Assembly: GCA_942491885.1 (NCBI GenBank)
Contig: CALOCQ010000003.1
Coordinates: 372,001-436,000, forward strand
Origin: CALBPI01 sp942491885
Lineage (GTDB): Bacteria > Pseudomonadota > Gammaproteobacteria > Steroidobacterales > Woeseiaceae
Length of the DNA stretch: 64,000 nt
Direction of reading: 5' to 3'
The position numbers were made by a program, and so were the translations under genes. Below are positions 33,173 through 41,606 of the stretch, piece by piece. The notes below the pieces were generated by a model, which did not search any database, was not told the DNA's origin, and was given only the letters and a program-made list of their open reading frames with translations. How positions within the stretch are numbered: the first letter of the stretch is position 1; the number at the start of each line of letters is the position of its first letter.

Positions 33173-33191
33173 ATAACGGATCGGGCTACCC

Positions 33192-34514
33192 ATGGACCAG
33201 GCAGAATTTTCACGCCGACGGAAGCAACTCATGCGCATGATGGGCGAGGGCAGTATTGCTATTTTGCCCGCATCGCCGGTGCGCGCCAGAAGCCGTGATG
33301 TTGACTACAGATACCGTCAGGACAGTGATTTTTACTATCTGACCGGTTTTGTCGAGCCCGAGGCCGTTGCTGTGTTGATTCCCGGCCGACCGGAAGGCGA
33401 GTTCCTGCTGTTCTGCAGGGAGCGCAACGCGGAACGCGAGTTGTGGGACGGTATTCGCGCTGGCACCGAGGGCGCCATTGGCCTGTTTACGGCCGACGAT
33501 GCATTCCCGATCGACGATGTGAACGACATCTTGCCGGGCCTTATGGAGCGCGCCGATCGCGTCTTCTACACCATGGGCCAGTATCCGGAATTCGACAGCC
33601 AGATTACTGAATGGGTCTGTGCGCTGCGTGGCCGCAACATTGCAGGGGTCGATGCGCCAACGGAGTTCGTGTCACTGGACCACTACCTGCACGACATGCG
33701 TCTGTTCAAAAGCCGCCGTGAGATTTCCGCGCTGCGCACGTCCGCCCGCATCGCGGTAACGGCTCACAAGCGCGCGATGCGTGCGGTAAGGCCGGGCATG
33801 TACGAGTATGAATTGGAGGCGGAGTATCAGCATGAGTTCCGTCGTCATGGTGCCAGCCCGTCTTATCCGCCGATCGTCGGTGGTGGCGCCAACGGCTGTA
33901 TCCTGCATTACATAGAAAATAGAGAAGTGCTTAAAGACGGCGATCTCGTTCTTGTAGATGCCGGCTGTGAACTTGATTTCTATGCCTCCGATGTCACCAG
34001 AACCTTTCCGGTTAGCGGGCGCTTCTCTCCGGAGCAGCGCGCGATTTATGACATCGTGTTGGAGGCGCAGCTTGCGGCGATCGACAAGACGCGTGCCGGC
34101 AATCATTGGAACGAGCCGCATGATGCCGCCACGCGGGTCATTACACAGGGTTTGCGCAAGGTTGGCCTGTTAAAGGGCAGCCTGCGGGAGTTGCTAAAGT
34201 CCGAAGCGTACCGCGAGTTCTTCATGCACCGCACGGGTCACTGGCTGGGCATCGATGTGCATGACGTCGGTGACTACAAGGTTGACGATGCATGGCGATT
34301 ACTGGAGGTCGGTATGGTGACGACGGTCGAGCCGGGGATCTACATTTCTCCATCGAGCAAAGTCGCCAAGCGTTGGCGTGGCATTGGTGTGCGCATCGAA
34401 GACGATGTCGCTGTGACCCGCAAAGGCCCGGACGTGCTGAGTAAATCGCTACCGAAAGACAGCGACGAAATTGAGACATGGATGGCGGGCGGTAAAACGT
34501 CGGCGGCAGCCTGA
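33192..34514 (+). CDS. pepP: Xaa-Pro aminopeptidase (aminopeptidase P)
   Basis: Removes an N-terminal residue linked to proline. Creatinase-like N-terminal domain (residues 1-170), then the pita-bread catalytic domain with the two-manganese ligands in DAGCELDFYASDVTRTFP, HRTGHWLGIDVHD, TTVEPGIY and GIGVRIEDDV. 440 aa, ATG start, 19 bases after ygfB. Confidence 0.97.
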   Translation: MDQAEFSRRRKQLMRMMGEGSIAILPASPVRARSRDVDYRYRQDSDFYYLTGFVEPEAVAVLIPGRPEGEFLLFCRERNAERELWDGIRAGTEGAIGLFTADDAFPIDDVNDILPGLMERADRVFYTMGQYPEFDSQITEWVCALRGRNIAGVDAPTEFVSLDHYLHDMRLFKSRREISALRTSARIAVTAHKRAMRAVRPGMYEYELEAEYQHEFRRHGASPSYPPIVGGGANGCILHYIENREVLKDGDLVLVDAGCELDFYASDVTRTFPVSGRFSPEQRAIYDIVLEAQLAAIDKTRAGNHWNEPHDAATRVITQGLRKVGLLKGSLRELLKSEAYREFFMHRTGHWLGIDVHDVGDYKVDDAWRLLEVGMVTTVEPGIYISPSSKVAKRWRGIGVRIEDDVAVTRKGPDVLSKSLPKDSDEIETWMAGGKTSAAA

Positions 34515-34520
34515 CACCGC

Positions 34521-35744
34521 ATGTCTAAGCAACAACCTATGTCGGTCGACCTGGTCATTGCCGGTTCGGGATTAGCCGGCTTGACGACGGCGGCGAGTGT
34601 GCTTTGTGCAGCGCCCGAGACCGAAATCGCGATCATCGATCGTGGCGGCGAGCCACAACGTCCGGATGCGGATCGGCCCGGCTTGCGGGTCTCGGCGATT
34701 ACGCCGTCGTCCTCAGCATTTTTTAGTCGTATCGGTGTCTGGGCGTCTTTGCCGGACGCATTCGTCGAGCCGTACGTGCAGATGCGCGTTTGGGATGCGG
34801 CAACGGAATGCGGCGATGGCGTCGTATTTTCGAGCGATGAATTCGGTCAGCGTCATTTGGGCCACATAGTGGATAACGCGATGCTGCGCTGGCAGTTGTT
34901 TGATTATCTGCGCGAAAGGTCGGGCGTGCGATTTGTCGAGGCCGCAGTTACCGACATTCATTCGGGTATCGAACGTATCGCGGTTGAGACAAATACCGAG
35001 GCGTCGTTTTCTGCGCGTTTGCTGATCGGTGCCGATGGTCGCAACAGCGCTGTGCGCGACATTCTCAGCATGCCGGTCAAAGGCTGGAGCCACGATCAGA
35101 TTGCGGTGGTTTGCCATCTGGACGCTGAGCTTCACCACCAGGGCTGCGCGCTGCAACGCTTCATGCCGGCTGGGCCTTTGGCATTGTTGCCGCTGCCCGA
35201 CGGTCGCGTGTCGCTGGTGCTAAGCACCACCCCGGAGCGCGCCGCTGAGCTGCGTGACTTGTCAGACAGCGCGTTTTCCGATGCGGTGACGCGCGACAGC
35301 GATAACGTGCTGGGTCGGCTTACTGTCGCCGGCGCACGCGCTGGTTTTCCGCTGGTCAGTCAGTTTGCAAACGACGCCGTCGCTACCCGGGCCGTGCTGG
35401 TTGGCGATGCGGCGCATGCTATTCACCCGCTGGCCGGGCAAGGCGCAAACCTTGGCTTCAGCGACGCGCATGCAATAGCGGAGATTGTGGCTGCTGCGAA
35501 TAGTGCCGGTGGCGACTTCGGCGATGCGCCTTATTTGCGACGTTACCGACGCTCGCGCAAAGCCGATAATCTCGGCATGCTCTATGGTCTCGACTTTCTG
35601 AATCGTGTGTTCGCCCGTGAGCGCGGACTCATAGCAGATTTGAGGCGCTTCGGCATGCGCTGGTTTACGTCGAATCAGACCGCCAAAAGGCTTGCTGCCG
35701 GACACGCTATGGGTGTGCCCGCAAACGTGGATGCGACCCGATGA
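34521..35744 (+). CDS. ubiH: Ubiquinone C1 hydroxylase UbiH-type flavoprotein
   Basis: FAD monooxygenase of ubiquinone synthesis. FAD motifs: LVIAGSGLAGLTTAASVL (about 10-27), GADGRNSAVRDIL, and VGDAAHAIHPLAGQGANLG. Position after pepP matches UbiH rather than UbiI, but family members are hard to tell apart by eye, and the expected neighbour ubiI is absent. ATG at 34521; ATG 34539 is possible. The stop overlaps the ATG of the next gene (ATGA), which is unusual for ubiH. Confidence 0.9.
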   Translation: MSKQQPMSVDLVIAGSGLAGLTTAASVLCAAPETEIAIIDRGGEPQRPDADRPGLRVSAITPSSSAFFSRIGVWASLPDAFVEPYVQMRVWDAATECGDGVVFSSDEFGQRHLGHIVDNAMLRWQLFDYLRERSGVRFVEAAVTDIHSGIERIAVETNTEASFSARLLIGADGRNSAVRDILSMPVKGWSHDQIAVVCHLDAELHHQGCALQRFMPAGPLALLPLPDGRVSLVLSTTPERAAELRDLSDSAFSDAVTRDSDNVLGRLTVAGARAGFPLVSQFANDAVATRAVLVGDAAHAIHPLAGQGANLGFSDAHAIAEIVAAANSAGGDFGDAPYLRRYRRSRKADNLGMLYGLDFLNRVFARERGLIADLRRFGMRWFTSNQTAKRLAAGHAMGVPANVDATR

Positions 35745-37267
35745 CACTACGATATGTGCAGATACTGGCGGCACTTTGCGCGCTTGTTGGTGGCGGGATC
35801 TTTGCTTACAAATATTCTGTTCTCGGCTTGCCGCTGACCAGCGATGAAAGCCGCTCGGCATGGACGATCGAGGCATCGCTGAGATTCGATGCCAGACCGG
35901 GCCCGATCAAGGCCGAGTTAAGGGTGCCGGCACTGACCCCCGGCTTTGCGACATTGTCGGAGAACACGGTATCCGGCGGCTACGGTTTCAACATCGATTA
36001 TGCGGATGATGGTCGACTGGCGCAGTGGGCTGTTCGACGGGCGGAGGGCGAACAACACCTTTATTACCGTGTTGTCGTCTACGCCGACCCCTCTATCGAG
36101 GAAATCGACACCACCCCGCCGTTCCCTGAAATGCCTGCGTTGCCGGAGCCGGCAAATTCTGCTGCGCGGGAGCTGGTCAGCCAGGTTCGTGCGGAGTCGG
36201 CCGACGCCGCGACGCTGGTGTCCGCGTTGTTGCGGCGTGTGAATGATGCATCGCCCGATGAAAATGTAGCGCTGCTGTTCAATGGCTACGATGGCTCGCT
36301 GCAGCGCGTTGAGCGGCTGATTGAATTGCTCGCCTTTGCCCGCGTTCCTGCCCGTCCGGTGCGCGGCTTGCTGCTGTCGGATGAGCAGCGAAATCTGTCA
36401 ATCAGTACCTATCTTGAAATTCACGATGGCGTGAACTGGATTTATTACAACGCCAGGACCGGCACGCGCGGTTTACCGCGCAATTTTTACGTCTGGTCAC
36501 GTAGCGTCGATTCGCTGGCGGATGTGCAGGGCGGCAGTGGATTGCTCCTGAATTTCGCTGTACGCCGCAGCGAGCTGGAGAGCCTTGAAGTGGCGTCGCG
36601 CCGAGCCGAGCAACGTGGTTCGCTGTTGATGGAGTTTTCACTTTTCAGCCTGCCTATTGCCACACAGGCCGTCTACTCCGTGTTGCTGATGATACCGATT
36701 GGTGCATTGGTCATGCTGGTGTTGCGCAACTTTGTCGGCGTGCTGACTTTTGGCACATTTATGCCGGTGTTGATCGCGCTCGCGTTTCGCGAGACCCAGC
36801 TCGTCGCGGGTGTGGTGCTGTTTACGCTGCTCACGAGCCTCGGTTTAACCATTCGTTTTCTGCTGGAGCGACTGCGCTTGCTGCTCGTGCCGCGGCTGAC
36901 GGCCGTGCTGATTATTGTCGTGATGCTGATGTTGATAATCAGTGTTGTCGCACATCGCCTCGGGCTTGAGACCGGTTTGTCGGTCGCGCTGTTCCCGATG
37001 GTGATCATCGCGATGACCATTGAGCGCATGTCGGTGCTGTGGGAAGAGCGCGGCGCGCCTGAGGCAATCAAGACGGGTCTGGGTAGTCTCGTTGTAGCCG
37101 CTTTGGCCTATCTCGTCATGGGCATAGACGTTCTTGAGCACCTGTTTTTTACGTTCCCCGAGTTGATGCTGGTGGTGCTGGCCGTCGTTTTGCTGACCGG
37201 TCGCTACACCGGCTACCGACTTGTCGAGTTGCCGCGTTTCAAGGTGCTTGCGGGTAAGGCGAAGTAA
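35741..37267 (+). CDS. Inactive transglutaminase-like domain fused to seven membrane helices
   Basis: 508 aa. One N-terminal anchor helix (7-25), a periplasmic region with a transglutaminase-like fold (about 150-270: LVSALLRRVNDASPDENVAL, YLEIHDGVNWIYYNARTGT), then about seven hydrophobic helices (about 300-500, beginning FSLPIATQAVYSVLLMIPI). The catalytic cysteine of true transglutaminases is not seen where expected, matching the families described as inactive transglutaminase fused to 7TM. These proteins are encoded with an ATP-grasp ligase, as here. Inference: an envelope sensor or binder of a peptide made or modified by that ligase. Overlaps ubiH upstream and the ligase downstream by one base. 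Confidence 0.88.
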   Translation: MTLRYVQILAALCALVGGGIFAYKYSVLGLPLTSDESRSAWTIEASLRFDARPGPIKAELRVPALTPGFATLSENTVSGGYGFNIDYADDGRLAQWAVRRAEGEQHLYYRVVVYADPSIEEIDTTPPFPEMPALPEPANSAARELVSQVRAESADAATLVSALLRRVNDASPDENVALLFNGYDGSLQRVERLIELLAFARVPARPVRGLLLSDEQRNLSISTYLEIHDGVNWIYYNARTGTRGLPRNFYVWSRSVDSLADVQGGSGLLLNFAVRRSELESLEVASRRAEQRGSLLMEFSLFSLPIATQAVYSVLLMIPIGALVMLVLRNFVGVLTFGTFMPVLIALAFRETQLVAGVVLFTLLTSLGLTIRFLLERLRLLLVPRLTAVLIIVVMLMLIISVVAHRLGLETGLSVALFPMVIIAMTIERMSVLWEERGAPEAIKTGLGSLVVAALAYLVMGIDVLEHLFFTFPELMLVVLAVVLLTGRYTGYRLVELPRFKVLAGKAK

Positions 37268-38223
37268 TGTTCTGGGGGCGTGCACTCAAGGCGGCCGGCG
37301 TGCTGGGGCTCAATGAGCGCAATGCCAACTACATCATGGCGCTGAATCCGCGGCGTCTGTACCCGCGCGTCGATGACAAGGTATTAACCAAATCATTGGC
37401 GATCGAGGCCGGGATGGCGGTGCCGGAGTTGTACGCGGTGGCGACCACGCAGGCCGACGTGCGTCAATTACCGAAGCTGCTCGCGGATCGCCAGAGTTTC
37501 GTCATCAAGCCGGCAAACGGCAGCGGTGGCGACGGCATTATTGTGATCGACGGGCGGCGCGGTGACAGCTATCGCCAGATCAATGGCGAATTGATGCCCG
37601 AGTCGGCTTTGTTGCACCACGCGTCGAATATCGTCGGTGGCCAGTTCAGTCTCACCGGCGGTCCTGATGAGGCGCTGGTCGAGTACCGGGTACGCTTCGA
37701 TAGTGTCTTCGACAAGATTAGCTATCAGGGCGTGCCGGATATCCGCATCATTGTTTATCGCGGCTATCCTGCGATGGCGATGGTGCGCTTGCCCACCCGC
37801 CAGTCGGGCGGCAAGGCGAACCTGCATCAGGGCGCGATAGGCGCGGGTGTCGACCTGTCGAGCGGCGTGACACTGGCCGCGTCGTCCGGAAACAACCGTG
37901 TCAGCGAACACCCCGACACGTTGGCGCCGATCGCGGGCAACAAAGTGCCGCACTGGGATCGCATCCTGGAGATTGCGGCGCTCGGTTACGAGGTATCCGG
38001 CCTCGGATACCTCGGCGTTGATTTGGTCATCGATGCGACACTAGGCCCGTTGATGCTCGAGATGAATGCGCGACCCGGACTGAATATCCAGATCGCCAAC
38101 GGTCAAGGATTAAAGCCCCGGTTCGCCGTTATTGATCGCCTGCTTGCCGAGAACGCGAGTGAGCAGACGCCGGCGCGAAGGGCGCAAATCAGTATTGATC
38201 TGATGCGGGCGTTTTCCGAATAA
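37267..38223 (+). CDS. ATP-grasp alpha-L-glutamate ligase-like protein
   Basis: 318 aa ATP-grasp enzyme related to RimK. FVIKPANGSGGDGIIVID is the ATP-binding loop, DIRIIVYRGYPAMAMVRLPT and DLVIDATLGPLMLEMNARPG carry magnesium and ATP ligands. The family is predicted to add amino acids, perhaps glutamate, to a peptide or protein; the substrate is unknown. The start ATG shares a base with the preceding stop (TAATG). A retropepsin-like zinc protease that often accompanies such pairs is not in the window. No terminator with a T run is evident in the 86 bases before phhA. Confidence 0.9.
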   Translation: MFWGRALKAAGVLGLNERNANYIMALNPRRLYPRVDDKVLTKSLAIEAGMAVPELYAVATTQADVRQLPKLLADRQSFVIKPANGSGGDGIIVIDGRRGDSYRQINGELMPESALLHHASNIVGGQFSLTGGPDEALVEYRVRFDSVFDKISYQGVPDIRIIVYRGYPAMAMVRLPTRQSGGKANLHQGAIGAGVDLSSGVTLAASSGNNRVSEHPDTLAPIAGNKVPHWDRILEIAALGYEVSGLGYLGVDLVIDATLGPLMLEMNARPGLNIQIANGQGLKPRFAVIDRLLAENASEQTPARRAQISIDLMRAFSE

Positions 38224-38309
38224 GGGCTGTAGCGAATCCGCGCCGATTGTGACGCGAATGGCTTCGTCGCGTTTATGACAGTCGAATTACGACCGCTGGC
38301 GGCGTGGCG

Positions 38310-39095
38310 TCAGGCAACCTCAAACGCCGGTGCGAAATCTCCCAGCTGTTTGGCTTTCTTCAGCAGTGCTGACAAGTCGGTATTGGCGAGATCAAACAAG
38401 GTGTCGAAATTGTCTATCACGTAATAGATAGGTTGGTAGGTATCGATACGAAACGGCGTGCGCAAAACGTCAAGTACGTCGAATGCGCGGCGTTCCGGCT
38501 CGCGGCTTTCAACCGCAAAACGTGTTTCGCCAGGTGACGAGCAAATGCCGGCACCATAAGCACGCACACCGGCATCGGTGTCGACCAAACCGAATTCCGC
38601 GGTAAACCAGTACAGGCGTGCCAGCAGCTCGCGATCGGCATCACTGGCGGCAAGGCCGGCACGGCCATAGGCATGGGTGAATTGTGCGAAACGTTCGTCG
38701 GTCAGGTGCGGTGCATGGCCGAAGATCTCGTGGAAAATATCCGGTTCTTCGAGGTAATCGAGTTCGCGTCGATCGCGAATGAACGACGCCGCCGGGAATT
38801 GTTGGTCGGCGAGTAGCGCAAAAAACTCGCCGGCTGGTATCAGCGCGGGAACCGGTGTGACGCGCCAGCCGGTCTTCGGCATCAGAATCTCCGAGACTTC
38901 CGGGCACTGCGGGATATGGTCGGTCGACAGACAGAGTTCCGACAGCGCGTTGATGTAGGCGTCGCATGCACGACCTGGCAGGACTTCGAGCTGGCGTTCC
39001 ATCAGCGTATTCCACACCGAATGTTCTTCGGCCGAGTATTCGATGAAACCGTTGCTGTCGGCTTGCTTGGCGGTGTAGGTAATACCCTGGCTCAT
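38310..39095 (-). CDS. phhA: Phenylalanine-4-hydroxylase
   Basis: Tetrahydropterin-dependent iron enzyme converting phenylalanine to tyrosine. Iron ligands His122 and His127 in DIFHEIFGHAPH and Glu167 in WFTAEFGL. 261 aa, the single-domain bacterial form. The pterin-recycling genes phhB and phhR are not adjacent. Instead a divergent Lrp-type regulator lies across an AT-rich region, suggesting local control. ATG preceded by AGGAGAG. Confidence 0.96.
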   Translation of the reverse strand: MSQGITYTAKQADSNGFIEYSAEEHSVWNTLMERQLEVLPGRACDAYINALSELCLSTDHIPQCPEVSEILMPKTGWRVTPVPALIPAGEFFALLADQQFPAASFIRDRRELDYLEEPDIFHEIFGHAPHLTDERFAQFTHAYGRAGLAASDADRELLARLYWFTAEFGLVDTDAGVRAYGAGICSSPGETRFAVESREPERRAFDVLDVLRTPFRIDTYQPIYYVIDNFDTLFDLANTDLSALLKKAKQLGDFAPAFEVA

Positions 39096-39124
39096 GGCGC
39101 TCTCCTGCAGATTTCGGAATCTAA

Positions 39125-39227
39125 ATGATAGTCGATTTCAGCAGCATTGAGTTGCAAAAGTTGTGCAGAATTAGCAATATATAACAATAAATTACGATTT
39201 TTTATTAAATAGCGCAATAATATTGAC
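39125..39227. promoter_or_regulatory. AT-rich divergent promoter/operator region of phhA and lrp-like gene
   Basis: A strongly AT-rich stretch between divergent genes, unlike its surroundings. The 11-base palindrome CAATAATATTG (39215-39225) abuts the regulator's ATG, and related GCAATATATA occurs at 39173-39182. Lrp-family proteins bind such degenerate AT-rich palindromes, so autoregulation and control of phhA are likely. Confidence 0.5.
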
Positions 39228-39680
39228 ATGGACAGATCTGACCGCAAGATCCTGCAGGTACTTCAGACCGACGCGCGGATCCCTAACCAGCGCCTCGCCG
39301 AGCAGGTAGGCTTGTCGCCGTCCGCATGTCTGCGTCGGGTTCAGCGCCTTGAGGCGGATGGTGTCATTAGCGAATACGCGGCGCACTTATCGCGTGACAA
39401 CGTCGGTCTGTCGATCATGGCGTTCGTGCATATTTCGCTCGAGGATCATCATCCCGAGACACTTAACAAGTTCGACAGTATTGTCAGTGCGTCGGAGGAA
39501 ATCCTCGAATGCCACGCGCTGAGCGGCCAGTACGACTACCTGCTCAAGATTGTCGCGCGCGACGTTGGGCACTTTGATCAGTTTCTGCGTGGACAATTGC
39601 TGGTTGGTCGCGGCGTCAACGCGGCGAACACGAGCTTTGTGCTGCAACAGCGAAAAAGCACGACCGTACTGCCGCTCTAG
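39228..39680 (+). CDS. Lrp/AsnC-family transcriptional regulator
   Basis: 150 aa. N-terminal helix-turn-helix (MDRSDRKILQVLQTDARIPN, QRLAEQVGLSPSACLRRVQRL) and C-terminal RAM ligand domain with GQYDYLLKIVARD. Such proteins respond to amino acids. The divergent position to phhA suggests that an aromatic amino acid is the ligand; gcv downstream is riboswitch-controlled. The ATG lacks a Shine-Dalgarno and is directly preceded by a palindrome. Confidence 0.93.
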   Translation: MDRSDRKILQVLQTDARIPNQRLAEQVGLSPSACLRRVQRLEADGVISEYAAHLSRDNVGLSIMAFVHISLEDHHPETLNKFDSIVSASEEILECHALSGQYDYLLKIVARDVGHFDQFLRGQLLVGRGVNAANTSFVLQQRKSTTVLPL

Positions 39681-39794
39681 CCATACCGGAATAAACGGGA
39701 TTCCGCCGTGAATCAATTGCCGATATTGCGTCGGCGTCCGCATGCCCGAATGGGCTGGCCTTGAGCCGCGGCGCTGGGCTATGATTGTCGCTCG

Positions 39795-39985
39795 ATCGAT
39801 GGATCGCGCGGGAGAGATTCCGACCCCCGGGTCGGGCACCGAAGGCGCAACCGGCCCGGAAACGCTCAGGTTCACGGACCGCACGATCCGATCGGCTCTG
39901 GAGAGCGGCCATATTCTGGCCCACCGAAGGGGAACGCATGCGCCGCGCATGCTCTATCTCTCAGGTTACCGGACAGAGGGGCTTC
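39795..39985 (+). ncRNA. Tandem glycine riboswitch
   Basis: Two adjacent glycine aptamers in the gcvT leader. Aptamer 1 (about 39801-39889): P1 GGATCG/CGATCC, GGGAGAGA, CACCGAAGG and AAACGCTCAGGTTCACGGACCG. Aptamer 2 (about 39895-39979): GGAGAGC, CCACCGAAGGGG and CTCTCAGGTTACCGGACAGAG, closed by CTCTG/CAGAG. The linker is only a few bases, as in canonical cooperative pairs. About 67 bases then lead to the gcvT ATG; with no T run, control is probably of translation and ON in glycine. A TATGAT hexamer at 39780-39785 may be the -10 element. Confidence 0.95.
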
Positions 39986-40046
39986 ACGTGTCGCCGTGCG
40001 TTGCGACACGTCGATCTTGATGCCGCCCTTGAAATCCGGAGTCCAC

Positions 40047-41147
40047 ATGCTCAAAAAGACCTGTCTGCACCAAGCCCATGTTGACGCCGGTGGCCGGATG
40101 GTTGACTTCGGTGGCTGGGAAATGCCGCTGCACTACGGTTCGCAACTCGATGAACACCACATCGTGAGGCGCGAGGCGGGCATGTTCGACGTATCACACA
40201 TGACGGTCGTTGATATCGCGGGGGATGCGGGGCAGCCCAAGGCGTATCTGAAGTACCTGCTGGCGAATGACATTGAGCGCGCTGCGCTGCCGGGCCAGGC
40301 CGTCTATTCCTGCATGCTCAACCATGACGCGGGCATCATCGATGATCTGATTGCCTATTGGGTCGACGGCGATAATTACCGGTTGGTTGTCAACGCGGCG
40401 ACGCGGGACAAGGATCTGCAATGGATGCATTCGGTCGCGGGCGACTTCGGTGTCACTCTGACCGAACGCGAAGATCTCGCGATGATTGCTGTGCAGGGCC
40501 CGCAGGCGCGCGAACGCGCGGCGGCGATCCTGCCAGACGCGTTGCGAAACGCGGCGCTTGGTCTTAAGCCGTTTCATGCTACGGGCGATGGCGACTGGTT
40601 TGTCGCACGCACGGGCTATACCGGCGAGGATGGCTGGGAGATCATGCTCAACAGTGGCGATGCGGCGGATTTCTGGTCGCGCGCTCAAGCGGCGGGCATC
40701 GCGCCATGCGGGCTCGGCGCACGCGATACGCTGCGCCTCGAAGCGGGCCTTAATCTGTACGGCTCGGACATGGATGAAACCACTACACCTGATGAGTCCA
40801 ACCTGACCTGGACTGTCGCCATCGACGACGACCGCGACTTCGCCGGCAAGAAGGCACTAATGGCGGCGCGCGAGAAGGGCGGGCAACGCAAGCTCGTCGG
40901 GCTCTTGCTCACCGGTCGTGGCGTGTTGCGCGATCACCAGGAGGTGTTCGCCGGAGGCGATGCAGCTGTCGGCGAGATCACCAGCGGCGGATACTCACCC
41001 ACGCTCGAGCGCTCCATCGCTATGGCGCGGATTTCGGGTGACATCGGCGATAGCGCCGAGGTCGCGGTTCGCAACCGGCGTTTGCCGGTCAGCATTCTCA
41101 AGCCCGCGTTCGTACGCCGCGGCAAAACACTGATCGAAATTGACTAA
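40047..41147 (+). CDS. gcvT: Glycine cleavage system T protein (aminomethyltransferase)
   Basis: Transfers the methylene of glycine from the H-protein arm to tetrahydrofolate, releasing ammonia. LHQAHVDAGGRMVDFGGWEM near the start, YTGEDGWEIML and LGARDTLRLEAGLNLYGSDM are typical. ATG at 40047 with GGAG upstream gives 366 aa; the earlier frame from 39996 lies in the riboswitch. First gene of gcvT-H-PA-PB. Confidence 0.97.
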   Translation: MLKKTCLHQAHVDAGGRMVDFGGWEMPLHYGSQLDEHHIVRREAGMFDVSHMTVVDIAGDAGQPKAYLKYLLANDIERAALPGQAVYSCMLNHDAGIIDDLIAYWVDGDNYRLVVNAATRDKDLQWMHSVAGDFGVTLTEREDLAMIAVQGPQARERAAAILPDALRNAALGLKPFHATGDGDWFVARTGYTGEDGWEIMLNSGDAADFWSRAQAAGIAPCGLGARDTLRLEAGLNLYGSDMDETTTPDESNLTWTVAIDDDRDFAGKKALMAAREKGGQRKLVGLLLTGRGVLRDHQEVFAGGDAAVGEITSGGYSPTLERSIAMARISGDIGDSAEVAVRNRRLPVSILKPAFVRRGKTLIEID

Positions 41148-41188
41148 CCACATCCAGTGACACAGCACCATATTGGGAGGCAGCTGCC

Positions 41189-41584
41189 ATGAGCGAAATA
41201 CCGGGCGACCTTAAATACACCGACGAGCACGAGTGGTTGCGCATCGAGGAGGATGGCAGCGTTGTTGTTGGCATTACCGAGCACGCGCAAGCGGCGTTGG
41301 GTGACCTTGTCTACGTTGAGCTGCCGGAAGTCGGTCAGGCGTTGACGCCCGGCGACGGTCTCGCGGTGGTCGAATCGGTCAAGGCTGCATCCGATGTGTA
41401 TGCACCTATCGAAGCCAGTGTTTTGGAGGCGAATGAAATACTCGCCGACGCGCCGGAGAAGATTAATGAAGACTGCTATGGCGATGGCTGGATTGCACGC
41501 ATCAAGCCGACCGACATGACAGAACTCGAAGGGCTGATGGATGCGGATGCCTATCAGGAATTTCTCGACAGTCTGGACGACTGA
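41189..41584 (+). CDS. gcvH: Glycine cleavage system H protein
   Basis: Lipoyl carrier shuttling the aminomethyl group between P, T and L proteins. YTDEHEWLRIE at the start; the lipoylated lysine is Lys65 in VVESVKAASDVYAPI. 131 aa, a normal length. ATG with GGGAGG upstream, 41 bases after gcvT. Confidence 0.98.
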   Translation: MSEIPGDLKYTDEHEWLRIEEDGSVVVGITEHAQAALGDLVYVELPEVGQALTPGDGLAVVESVKAASDVYAPIEASVLEANEILADAPEKINEDCYGDGWIARIKPTDMTELEGLMDADAYQEFLDSLDD

Positions 41585-41606
41585 CGACAGCTAAGGATAT
41601 TTTACT

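Noticed and set aside
38224..38309. Possible terminator after the ATP-grasp gene
   Set aside because: Only a short interrupted inverted repeat (CGCGA with TCGTCGCG) and no T run; not convincing.
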